Source: Nephromyces sp. MM_2019 (taxonomy: Eukaryota; Apicomplexa; Aconoidasida; Nephromycida). From it: 34,161 nucleotides of DNA. The notes under the pieces were generated by a model. It was given only the letters and a program-made list of their open reading frames with translations, made no database searches and was not told the DNA's origin. Below are positions 11,131-23,138 of the stretch, in pieces. The position numbers and the translations under genes were made by a program. The stretch covers positions 1 to 34,161 of the forward strand of contig JADHZB010000007.1 in the NCBI GenBank assembly GCA_015657535.1, given 5' to 3'. Positions within the stretch are counted from its first letter, which is position 1. The number at the start of each line of letters is the position of its first letter.

Positions 11131-13107
11131 GTTAAATCTAGCCAAATGGTTACAGTTAGGTGTACAAGAGAAGTTCAAGTAATGTTTTATAATTTTTTAC
11201 AAATTTCTTAAAACAGGACCTATATAACTTTTTTTTTGACGAGCATAAAATTTATTACTATCGAATTATTGCCAAAACCCCACTGAATAATTTTCATATA
11301 TGACTTTAACAAATTTAGAATGCATAACTTACAAGATCATAAACCAGAACACCAAACCAAATTTTGATATTTTATAAATTAAGGTAATTATCAATAATTT
11401 CATACACTATATTCAAAATTAAATTTGAAAGACATCTGATACAAGCTATTAGCTCAATAGATTATTACTCATCATACTTCAAATCTAAGATCACCTAGAT
11501 AATATAGGAAATGGAGCAGCCCAATGCCTACTTTTTTATAAAACATATGTTTGTTTGATACTTGTTTCACTCTCAAACTAAATTTCAAAAGAAAATAAAC
11601 AATTGAATTCATAATTTAACTCAGAAAGGTAATTAATTGTTTGAGCATGTAGTATTGAGGTCCAAAGTAATTTTAGTTTTTATTATAATTTTTTTAAATT
11701 TAACAACTTTTCTGAGCCAGCAAATTCCGTAAGATAGAAAACACAAAAAAATAATTACTAAACTCAACACCCTTTTTTATAGTTTATATAAATTAGCCAG
11801 CCTATTAGAGCAAATGTTACTTTTAACACACACACACAAATAGGGAATATATTAGCTGGTTACAATTCCAAAATATGTCAGCAATTTTACTCAGATATGT
11901 AAATCAAAGCCCTTATAAATCATAGATAATTCTTGGGGATATTTCCTTTGAATTTAAAATTCAACATTTATATAGGTAGAATATTGAGAGCGGTGCAATA
12001 ACAAATTTTATACACAGCTGGTAGTTTTGAGAAATCTTTATTTTAATATATTGCGTTGATATAGCCACACTTGCAAATGCAAGTTGCATTAAAAGTGCTT
12101 TACTTAAATTAGTTTGAACCCAAAGCATGAAATTTTTAAATCAAGTCTTGAAATTGGCTCATTTTCAAATAATTTAGACTAATATAATTCAGCATGTTCC
12201 AAAATTTAAATTTTTAATCAAACTTTGAGTAGTGTGAATTTTAAAAACTGAAAAATTGACCTTTCAGACATGTTCTCAGGAATGTTTAAACTCTCTTTCT
12301 GCAATAATATATATTAACAACTTTTATTTTCAAATCTTTGTAGATCATTGTGTTTTAGCTTTTTGTTGCTAAAATTATTCAATTTAAAGTGTAGAGTTAG
12401 CCTAGTTTTTTGAGATTTATATCTGATTGAGTTTATATACTTATTTCAAAGGCATTTTAAATTTACACTTTGTGAATAATTAAACACATCTTAGTCAAAG
12501 TTTGTTATCAATATGTTTTATTTCAATAAATTACAATATTAATGAGGTTTTTATAAAGATTATGTAAAATTTTATTTTCATTTTAACTGAATTGAGTTTT
12601 TAAAGTTGTAGATTTTTTTGATATACATATACTTTATGATTTTACCTACCTTTGAGTATTATCTAATATCATAAAAAATTTGTTATATATATATAATTAG
12701 GAGAAAATTAATTTGATTACAATTTTAGATGTTTCGTATTCACTAGCAGCATATTTTTCAACTAGGTTAATATATAAAAAAGTTAATCCGATTACTATTG
12801 TGTATCATGTAATCAAATTTTTTGTGTTAATATTATGTTTTAAAAATTAAAAATCTCATTTCGGCAACATTGATTGCAGTTAAGCGTTGGCAAAGTAAAC
12901 TTTCTTAATCAAATTATTTATAAATGTTCTCATTATAGTGTCCCATATGTTTTACTGGGGAGATAGTTCTAAATTTTGTCTAATTATGAGATGTTTGCGG
13001 ATAAAAAGCATTTAGTTCAAATAGTCCGTAAGGATATTTCATTAATAACAATTAATTTCAGCTATAGCTATTCTGACTTCCTAAAATATTTCTTGGCTCT
13101 TCTAGAA
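11131..13107. other. Convergent intergenic spacer, no gene seen
   Basis: About 2 kb between the 3' end of the patatin gene (+) and the 3' end of the DDB1-like gene (-), so it should hold two polyadenylation regions and no promoter. The sequence is extremely AT-rich with short homopolymers and a small CACACACACAC tract near 11828. I see no open frame, tRNA or repeat family. Confidence 0.55.
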
Positions 13108-16100
13108 TTAAGTGAGCTGATCTAAAGTCTCATTTGCAAACGTATATTGTACAAACAAACTTAATTTTAAGACTATTTCCTCTAGAGAAGGTAATTCTAC
13201 AGCATTTTGGCTAGCAAGCCTAATGATATTTGAGGTAGAAAGTGTGAGTCATTATATATAATAATCTCTCAGCAGCTTACCTTTGTGTTTCCACAAATGT
13301 TTGTTGTTTGAAGGAGTGTGATGAGTTCAAAAACATTTCTAATAGATTTCCATCTATGAATTCGCTTTCTTTTGATAATACTGATGGCTTTAGATTATAG
13401 AAATTTTAAGTATTTATTCATATATTAAAACAAAATATTATTTAAAAAATTACATCAATATCCAAGAGCTTTGGCATTGAGGAGGAATGATAACGCCATT
13501 TATGGTATGAATAATCTGATCATCAAGAGTCATAGAATAATTTGAGACATATACTAAATTGTATGTAAATTAACCTCCAAAAGTACTCATCGAAATTACT
13601 ATAGCTTTTTGTAGTAAGCCGATAAAATGATAAGAACTTTCACTTTTAGATTCTAAAATAATTAACTCTCCAAAACTCCCTCTTTCGCTTGTCCATAGAA
13701 AACCTTTTATCAATTGGAGATTAAACAGCTTGCTGAAGAGATAGAAAATTATTTTAAAGCCTTTTTTAATACTAGGTTTAAATATTCAATGGGCAATGAC
13801 TTTTGAGTTGGTGTAAATAGTTTAAACGTGGGTATCATTCTGATTACCCATCATTATAAATGTTCAAAATGTCTGAACAATCAAACAGCTTGAGTCTTCC
13901 TTGAAAGTGATTAAAAATATAAGGAGTCTGAAAAATTTTAATACATTAAAATATTTCCAGTCTGTAGTTTATGATAAAAATTCTATCATTTATTGGAATT
14001 TTCTACTTATTTTGGTACTTACATTAGCGCCAATAAATGTGTTATTTGCTGGTGGGTTGCTAAATTTCGGATGAAAGGAATTTATTGTTTTATAGAATTG
14101 TATCAAGTATGTTTTTATTACCTTAAATCAACAGGTGTGATATTCATATCATTGAGAGCTAGCAATTCTGTCGAGTCTATAAAAGCAATTCTATTGTGAA
14201 AAGTAATAGAAGCCCACTTTAAAATATTGTTTTCTAAACGAACAAAAAAAATATAAAAAACTAACTGATCATAGGAATGTGGCATGGAAATAGTTTTTAG
14301 TTCTTCAAATTTGTCCTATAGATAAGATAATTAGGTTTAATTATTAGCTTTGATAATTATGAAATATTATGAAGGTATTACTAAGTTGAAATTTAGGATT
14401 ACCAAAGACCAATCAAAAAGCAATAGGTATACAATAGAATTTCTGTGTGCGTTAGGTAAAACAGCTTTTTTGAAATTTTATCAATAAATAATATTTCTAA
14501 GTTACTCTGAGTATAATGTAGTTATGGTGATCCCTAGTATGTATTTTGCAACTTCCTTCACTTCCAAAGGTCTATTTTCGTTCTTATAGATTAATTGTAA
14601 ACACAGCAGCTAAACAGATATGTTTATGAGGAAATTTATTAATATATATTATTTTAAGTAAAGTTTTACATAAAATAGGAAAGCATTGTCAAGTTCATAA
14701 AGGTGAGTACCTCTGTATCTTTTGATATAAAAATGTTCTTATCTGATGAGCATGCACTAATTTTCCCTTTAGAAGAAATATCTGTTGGTAAAATAGTTGG
14801 GGCTCCTTTTTCCTTCGAATTCTATTTATTCAATTATACAGGAGTTATTATTATATAAATGCGCGAATTTACCTTATTCTTGAGTTGGAAAAAATAAAGA
14901 GTATCCTCAGTCAGGCCATTATTATGAAATTGTTCACCCTTTAAGATCGAGCAAAATGAAGGAATAACGAGACTGTGATGGTCTTCATTACAGTGTATAA
15001 TTTGAGTTGTTATGTCTGCATAATCCCTTTTGAATATGTCGAATTCTGTAAAAGGTTTAATAAAATTGCAAGTAATTATTTTGTAAAAACGGAAAGATAG
15101 TTTCTACATTTTCGGATATAAGCATTCTTGTTCTGAATTATGAATTTTTAAATTGTCGGTATCGAGATAGATTCATATAGCCTATGAGAAAGTGATTTAC
15201 CTATTTTGTGATGAAGGTTGAAGTCTTGAATGTCATAGAATAATAGTTGAAGGTATAAAAGATTATTCTGAGATTAAATTATAAAATTTAGTTATTAAAA
15301 TCTGATGATATATGTTTCAGCCTATATTTATTGGCTTATACCTTGATCGCATCAAGTGGAGTAATATGTAAATCTTCAAATTCAGCCAATAATATTAAAA
15401 AATTGGAATAGCTATCATGAGTAGCCCTAAAAAGGTAATAATTAAAATATATATTTTCAAAACAAAAATCATGTTTTTAAATAATTAATTTGGGTGTATT
15501 TATGTTACTTACTCTAAGACATTCATATTTCTCGTATTCATATATACAGAGTATGAATCAAATGAATCAGCTGTATTGATTCCACCTATAAAAAGATTTT
15601 GATCATTAATCCATGAAAATAAATTGGGGAAACTTTCCAAAGGATGTATATGGGTAATTAATCGGATTTTGTTTATATTTATCCTCCTAAGTATCAATTC
15701 CCCAGTATCATTAGCTTGGATTATAGTAGGCTCCATTCCAGCTAAAAATATGACATTATATTGTTCATTATTGTTATTAAATTGCCTTTCCTCTGCAATA
15801 TCAACTTGATTGTAGTAGCTAGACCCAATTAATACTTCTGAATTTGCTTTTGTATCCTTGATTATATATGGGAATTGTTCAATTTCTTTTAGGCTCAAAT
15901 TAGTGTGCTGACTTTTTATAGTGCCCTTAATCAGCCCTAAAAATTTCGTAATTAAAATTTCGAGTATATATGTCCTAGCATAGATGAATTAATAATTAGG
16001 ATGGAGTCCTTCATGAGGTGTATCAAGTATAAATTTTAAATGTAAACTACCTCCTAAATATCTGGGCAGTGATAGATTTGAGGATTTATTGGATCCTATC

Positions 16101-18755
16101 TCTATCAGTTTTGATAAATCGATTTGTTTAACCAAAAGTTCATCATTCGAAAGAGCAATGAAAATATAAGATGAGTGACTCATGGTAGTTAGTAAAGTCT
16201 CCTTTATCTGGACTCCAAATTCTAGTTCTATACTTATATAGCCTAATTCTAGAAGATAAGGTAGCTGATAAAATCTCAAAATAGACTTATTCCAAAATGA
16301 AAGAATGCAAATAGAATGCTTTGAAGAGATAAAGTTACATTTTACGTCCTATATACAAATAATTAAAATAATAGGGATCTAATTAATCACTTAAAAAAAT
16401 AATGAAATTTACATATCTTACCAGAAACACTTTAGAGACTTTATTAAAATTACATTTTTTCAATTCTATTACCGAAAGCTCAAGACCGGTTGTAGATAAG
16501 ATTAGGATATCTTCATTTCTAACAGCTATCTCGAATAACTGATTCTTTGGAGGCCTAACCATTCACCGGAATAGATATAGGATTTATAAATTCAATAAAG
16601 TGATCTTAGTCTAAGTAAAATCTCACATATGTGAAAGCCATTCATCAGAATTCATAGAATATATTCTAGCTTCATTAGGTGTAACCTGAATTGGTGTAAA
16701 ATGCTTGATAAAAGATCATTCTGAAAGGTCTACAAAAATTAACCTGAAGTAAAAGATTTGTTTTAAAGCTACTCAAATGTAGAGTCCGATCTGTGGATAT
16801 TGAGTTTTTGAGTTTGAGCTCTCTAATTAAGAATTGCTTGAAAAAGGTATGCTTCTTCTTAAAATTATTGTATGTAAGTCGACTGTTTTGAATTGTCCTA
16901 TGATTGCTTGTATTTCTGTCTTTTAGGATTAAAAATTGAGTTTTGTTCAAATGGGACAATGCTAAGACAGGGTAGTTGAAGTTTTGTGTTCTAATTGCAA
17001 AGCTGTACAAGGAATTGACCCCCTTAAGCTGGGTGCAAAAGTCATGCTTCACTTTCATACCCCGTTGAGCAGTTTTTATAATAATATTGTCAGTTTGAAC
17101 AACCGGAAATATTATCTGAAAATAATTAGATGTTATAATTAATTATCAAAAATGTCTTAAGAATGTTATGAAATGTAATTTTTTCAGAAATGTCAATTGG
17201 TCATAGTAACCTTTTTTTGAAATATACTAGGGGCTGATGGAACTCCAATTTTCCATCTTAATAAAGGATTTAGAGAGCTTAAAAAAACTAGATTAACTTG
17301 ATCTTCAAGTTTGGAAGGGGTAACAATGTGGCCAGGTTGAAGAAGATAAATCCCACTTTTAATTATAGTAATCGTTGATGGGTCAAATCGAGGTGAAAAC
17401 GGATTCATGTGGTATGATTCTAAAATATAAGCCATCTTATCTAAGCAAAGAAGTTATTGATAAGTCTAATTACCAAGAGTGATTTCATATATGAACTGTG
17501 TTGGGTTGATATATAAGGTTTATGGAGCTTTAGCAAATCCTTTTTTGCTAAGGCTTGATTTATGTAGCATTACCTTTTTTCAAAACTACTTCAAAAAGCA
17601 TGCAACGGCCATCGAAATAAACAACCCATTGTGGGAAATCACCTTCTATAAGATTAATCTACAAAGAGTATAAAAAATGATATAGATTTTGGAGAATAAA
17701 TGATAAGAGACTCGTAAGATAGCCTGAAAAGTATACCTGACTATATTTCTGTGGTAATTTTAAGCTATTTGTGACATTCAGGTTGAAATCCAGTGCATAT
17801 ATAGAATCTTCTGTTAATAAAAATATCAAATTGAATTTTCTTGACGAACCCAAAAACTCTCTGGGATCTTTTACAGCATAATTTAAAAGGATTTTCTTAT
17901 GATAACCTTTATGATTGAATTTCAGCAACCATAGGTTTACTTTTCTATTTATATGCTCGAATATTAACACAAAATCCAAAGCATAATTTCCAGATTTAGT
18001 CCTGAAACAAAATTTAGGTACATCTCTATAATTCATTCTGAAGCAACCTGTTTGTAAAATCTCTATAGGCTCGGACTTGACAACTTCAAGCCGAGTCAAA
18101 GTAAGGTTTCCAACAATCCAGATTACATCTTCCTGATCTATCCAAGTGAAATTTGCATCATCTGAGGTCAGATACATCTGTATGATAAAATTCAGATTTA
18201 GATTAGTATTCTGGAGAGTATAATCAAATCTTAAATTCAAGTTGACAGCTGAGTTGCTTAAAATAGAGTGAACTAGTGAGGATAATTAATTAATTCGTGA
18301 GAATTTTCTCATATCTCAAGCTAGAAACTCATATGTGCGAAGGTTTAATGAGTAAAATAATGACTTATGCGGTTGCATTATATAAATAACAAGCCCATAA
18401 GACTTGAGGTGTAGCTTACCGTGAATTTGCAAATAAAACTGTTCTTGTCTGTGTCGTAAATGACTAATGACAATGACTGCTTCGTTAATAATAATAAATG
18501 ATCCAATTCAAACTTCTTGTTAGAGTAGCGCTGAATGTGCCTCAAATCTGCAAAGACGGCCAGTCTATCCATAAAGGTGATATCTGTGCATTTAGATGTA
18601 GTCCATTCCCCTGGTCCTTGATTCCAGTTATAGATATCTAAGTGATCATTATAGGCAATAACCAACTGTTGGGATGATTTATTGAAAATTTTACTCAGAC
18701 TGATTGAATTCCATGGCCCACCTACTAAATCGGTTCTGAAATAGTGGTACTTCAT
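13108..18755 (-). CDS. DDB1: DDB1-like CPSF_A-family protein, CUL4 ubiquitin ligase adaptor (22 exons, 1236 aa)
   Basis: Exons in transcript order: 18755-18420, 18177-17737, 17658-17574, 17440-17211, 17115-16744, 16685-16627, 16554-16422, 16348-16051, 15936-15513, 15426-15342, 15267-15201, 15045-14873, 14821-14670, 14571-14506, 14442-14403, 14315-14122, 14059-14023, 13927-13848, 13732-13575, 13515-13454, 13387-13281, 13219-13108. All 21 introns (51-242 nt) are GT-AG; phases close to 1237 codons ending in TAA. The start MKYHYFRTDLVGG and LVIAYNDHLDIYNW resemble the DDB1 opening. Mid-protein YPVLALSHLNKTQFLIL matches the 'LVLSFxxxTRVL' strand. NSIVYLLLFDWSLDKFEEL, KWRYHSSS (~1149) and FIDGNLLEMFL (~1174-1184) match the third propeller and C-terminal helical domain of DDB1 (WRSF, FIDGDLIESFL). 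Length fits DDB1 (about 1140) and SF3B3 (about 1217), but the C-terminus favours DDB1. By family it would bridge CUL4 to substrate receptors. Least certain joints: exon 1-2 and exon 20-21. Confidence 0.85.
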
Positions 18756-21700
18756 AACAATTATATTGGTGTACCCGCTTATTTAAGCGGAATCTTTTTT
18801 AAATATGAAGAGTCCAGCTAAGTACCCTTGTAGAAAAGTATCAAATGCATATACATGATTCGATTTGAATAAATAAATGTGTATTGCTTTCAGTCTAGTA
18901 AAAAAAAAGACGACACATTGCATAAAAATTACGAAATCAATGCAAGGTTATGTTACCCAAATAATAAGGCAACAACAGTCTTTTTAAATAAAATTATTAT
19001 ACTGCTTGCTAGGTTTTGTTGTAACAGCGTGTTTAATAAGACTAGACAAAAGTTATTTTCACATTGATCGAATTGAATATGTTTCAGCAAACATCTCTCT
19101 TAGCAAGCTCTATAATAAAAAAATTAATGGAATACAGTTTTCCCTTGTTTCTTTTTGTTCCTCCTAGAGAAATCCCCTTACAGCCTCAGTGTAACTAATA
19201 TTCGCAGCCCAAATGACTTTTTTAAACAAGTGTGGATGACTATGACTTCATTATCGAGTGATTTTACTAAATTATGGAATTGTCTGCATTGGAATTTTAA
19301 TTTAATAAAAATGTCAGAGCTAATAGGCATTGGAAATGAGATAGTTAAACCATTTAAACTTGCACCCACTAGTTTGATATGTGCGAAATTTCTCGAAGAT
19401 TATATTCTATAGCATTGTTAAATATTGAGCTACATAGGACTTGTAAATAAAATGGTTTCTAATCTTACATATCAACAAGCAAAATTTTAAGTTAAATTCA
19501 CAGCTTGTCTCATAACTATCGATACTCGAATTTTCCCTGCAATCCGTTTTTTAACAGATAATTTTAGCCATGTTAAATAAATTAACAATAGTTTATCATG
19601 GCATATAATGTATAGAAAAGTTTTAGAGCTTTTGACCCTTTTCACAGGGTCCTCATATTTTCAAGATAATTACTTAATTTATATTTTGAAAAGGATGATC
19701 AATTTTCTTTTTTTAAATTAGGGCACACTCCTTAGTTGTAAAAGTTATACAAAAGAAATTTACATTATCTAGTCTTTAAATCAAAGTATAAGTTTAGAAA
19801 GAAATAATTTATTATAATTAATATAGAAATATTTTCTACCCCTATGAGTTTTTAGTAAAGTTATGTCTTAGGTACCTTAAAAAATTGAGTGTATTATAAG
19901 TTAAAATTGAAACAGACCTTTCGGCACCTTGATATCATTAAGATGTCGATGAATTTGTATCTGATTATGCTTTTATAAGAATTTTTAAAATGAGATTGAA
20001 GAGATATCATATATTAAAATTATAAAATATAATAAATAAATTCAAGTATAATGGTGTTTTTAGACAGTATTACCTAAAAGATCATAGCCTTTTTCTTTTT
20101 ATGGGGAATACGAAGCAATAATAGAAACATGTAAGATGTAAAATCAATTAAAAAAGCCTTCAGGAGAAAATAGTTTTTGGCTTGCAAATAAAGTTTAACA
20201 TTTGTGATCCAATAGGATAATCTAAAAATACTGCTTCATATTTTGGTTAATGGTATTACCATATTGGTTGGAATATCCTGAACAGAAAATGACAACCTTG
20301 AGTGGCAAATAGCAGGTTTACTGCTTAAATTATTTTAACTTTTTCCAACACCCAAAATAGGGAATTCATCTTTTTGATTCACTAGAATTGAGTAACCCTA
20401 GAGGTGGAAATTTTGAATTTATATCTAAAATTGATTTAAGCTTAAGCTTTTATAAATGTGGATGGATTAACACAAATTTAGGTTCCTAGGACACATTCAA
20501 GGACAAATAAATTACCTAAATTAATTGTAAAAAATCTTTAAGTACATTATTGAAGTTTCAACATAGTTGAGTCCTTCGTGACAAATTTATTCAATTTTTT
20601 CAAGCTACCATAGCACCCATCAAATTTTTAACAAAATTAATTTAGAATGCTAAATAAGATATTACTTATTTAATAAGTTTCATATACCAATTATTACTAT
20701 CAAATTGAATTTTAGAAACAATTTTAGCTCTTCTTTTTTTTCTCTTTACGAGTGAATGGATTGGTAATTTTGAACTTGTATAACTTAAAATTGATATGAA
20801 TTGTCAAATGATGTTAGCTGTGACAAATTGTTCTAAGATCTCAACTGGCCAACTAATATATTCGACGATGAACTTTTAAAGTGTCCAAAATTAATGATTC
20901 TTAAGCTTAATGATTTACAATTCTAAATGATTGAAATCCATGTTTTCTTTAGATATAACTTTTATGAATTTAACTTTGGTTTGATTTCTAATTTTAATTT
21001 TTTTAATTTTATTTGATTCGTAAATATTACAAAATTAAGACCGGATAAAAAATCTGAAGGTTATGTTGCAAGGCCTTGTTGTGGAAGAAGAACATAATCA
21101 ATTTAAAGATATACAGTTTATATTACCTTTGGTAATGTAGTGAATTCCTTTAACTTATACATTCTAGGAATTGCTTAGAGATTTATAAAGTAAGGAATGC
21201 CTACTTTCTGATATTTAAGGAGCCATAATTTCACCTTTAAGTAATTACTTATTATACATTTCTAGCTTATTAAAATTTTTGGCCGAACCAAATACTAATA
21301 ATTCTACTTAGATATTACTATTAAGAAGCGCTCAGTTGCAAGTGATCACATTAGGACTGAGTGAATCAAAAGGCTTTAGCTAAAAAAAGAACAAGTGCTT
21401 AGTAAAACTTTAAGTTAAAAGACTTGAAATTTTTTTTTAAAAACTATTTTAGTTATTTTCAGCCTAACTTATGATGTTCAAAGATGAAAAATAAAATTAA
21501 AATAAATTCATATACAAATAAAAGCTCAATGATATGGAAACAATGCATTAAAATAAGGTCTTTGCATTCAATATGATTGGACTACACTTGAGTTAAATAT
21601 AAAATCTTTTGTCACAAAGATCCTCCTCATTTACTCTTCATATTTGATTTGCTTGAATGGAAAATAATTTAGATACTTGAACCTCTTATAAGGCTCTTGT

Positions 21701-21935
21701 TTTGTATTTTAATAATTACAGATCCAATAAAAAATATCAAAAAGCGACAATCTTTGAGAATAAGAGGACACCTTATTAGTCAATTCTTAAAATAAACAAG
21801 TTTGTTACTTGATTTTTATTGGGGTGAAGCTATTTTCTCAAATACGCTTTACACCAACAAAATTGTCAAATATCTTGAACAAATAAAATGATTGTAATTG
21901 TTGAAAATCAGTATACAAAATCTTATTGTTGAAAT
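18756..21935. other. Gene-poor spacer of 3.2 kb
   Basis: The region lies upstream of the DDB1-like start and downstream of the vWA gene's 3' end. About 19155-19412 is open on both strands for 60-85 codons and is a little less AT-rich; the plus-strand frame reads MFLLEKSPYSLS and onward. It has no recognisable domain, signal peptide or flanking exons, so I do not call a gene. The remainder, 19430-21900, is AT-rich with frequent poly-T runs and nothing I can identify. Confidence 0.5.
19155..19412 (+). other. Possible small coding segment, unsupported
   Basis: 85-codon frame opening MFLLEKSPYS and ending FLEDYIL. The opposite strand of the same DNA is open for 63 codons. In sequence this AT-rich, double openness is mildly unusual, but no protein family is recognisable and I found no splice partner. 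Treat it as an unproven candidate only. Confidence 0.15.
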
Positions 21936-23138
21936 TTAAGCAAAATCTTCATATTTAGGTATGGTAAAAAACTCCTTTTGTTTTTCTTCTATATTTTGAT
22001 TTTCTTCATAATCTTTAAAAGGGTGATCCGTGATCGACTTGCCTTTATTTCTAAATGCATTACAAAAAGACTATAAAATTTCACAAAAATTTGACAATAT
22101 TTACCTAGTAATTCTTCGATAGAAAATATATGCAACCGGGACTGATATTATAATTACAGCTCCAAAAACTCCTAGAATAATATATAATAAAGTGTTTTTT
22201 TTATCTTCCTTTTTCTTTCGCACCACAGCTTTTTTAATATTTTCCTTGGCAGCTTTTTCTTGTTGTTTATTTACTCTGCAGTCTGTTTGTAAAAGATTTT
22301 CTACATTTTGACCTAGATCATCAAAATCAGAAGCAACATATTGCTGACAAATATTGTTGTCTATATCATGTGAACTGCAACCTGTTAGGCTAGCTGCTAA
22401 ATCTTTTATACTTTTTCGAAAGTATTGATTTAATGTTGCTAAATTTTGAACAAGCAACAGATAGCCCTGATAGTTTTTTTTACGAGAAATTTCTTTAGCA
22501 TTTTCAATAGCCTTAGGTAGTTGACCTTGAGTTGGCACTCCATCCGTTACCAGAATTGTGCGAATTTCGGCTTCTTTTTCAGCACTTTTATGAATGTTAT
22601 TTGCTTCTTCAATCGCATTTCCTGTATTAGTTGCTGTTTGTCCCGGAAATTTTATCCCAACTACTAAGTCTAGAATCTCCTGAAGTGACTTGCCCTCAGA
22701 TTCTTGCTTTGTAAGATAAACTTTGTTGCTTTTTCCAAACCCTAAAAGAGTAAAAGAGACTCTACCATCTTGGCTTTTGAAATATTTCACAAACTTTTTC
22801 AATGCTGGTATAATTACAGAATCCCAATTTTTTCTTTGAATGCTTCTTGATTCATCGAATATGAGCACATATTCATAATTCATCGTTGTATGACAAACTT
22901 TTGTAGAATTAGCAGACTCAAGCAATATGTTAGGGGCTGAAGACCTTAGTCCCCTTGAGTCATCACCTGAATGACCACAAAAAATCTTTTATTAATTTAC
23001 TAACCAGAGCATAATAAACTTAACTTAAATACCATAATCTCTATAGGCCCTTCTCCTTTCTCTAATTAATTGTGACTTAAGCACACAATACGTGTTAAAA
23101 TAGAGACTAAGAACAAAGATATAACTAAGCTTCCACAT
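21936..23138 (-). CDS. Secreted vWA-domain type I membrane protein, TRAP-family-like adhesin (3 exons, 360 aa)
   Basis: Exons: 23138-23033, 22966-22105, 22050-21936; introns of 66 and 54 nt, phases close to 361 codons ending in TAA. The first exon encodes a signal peptide (MWKLSYIFVLSLYFNTYCVL). A vWA domain covers about 66-245 with an intact MIDAS: DESRS (73-77), TATNTG (146-151, Thr148) and TDG (176-178). A charged Lys/Glu stalk (~266-292) leads to one membrane helix (~294-318, LLYIILGVFGAVIIISVPVA) and a 42-residue charged cytosolic tail ending KYEDFA. Signal peptide, MIDAS vWA, single membrane pass and short acidic tail with a terminal aromatic are the plan of apicomplexan TRAP-family micronemal adhesins. 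TRAP itself has thrombospondin type 1 repeats and a tail Trp; neither is present here. Expected role: metal-dependent ligand binding at the parasite surface. The adhesin role is inference; the vWA and topology are visible. Confidence 0.85.

Noticed and set aside
13993..14199. 68-codon plus-strand frame
   Set aside because: Antisense to DDB1-like exons 14122-14315 and 14023-14059.
14284..14315. A possible 32-nt intron (GTTAGT...TTTAG) within the DDB1-like exon 14122-14315
   Set aside because: Too short for this genome and not a multiple of three; the exon reads straight through in frame.
17479..17673. 64-codon plus-strand frame
   Set aside because: Antisense to the DDB1-like exon 17574-17658 and its flanking introns.
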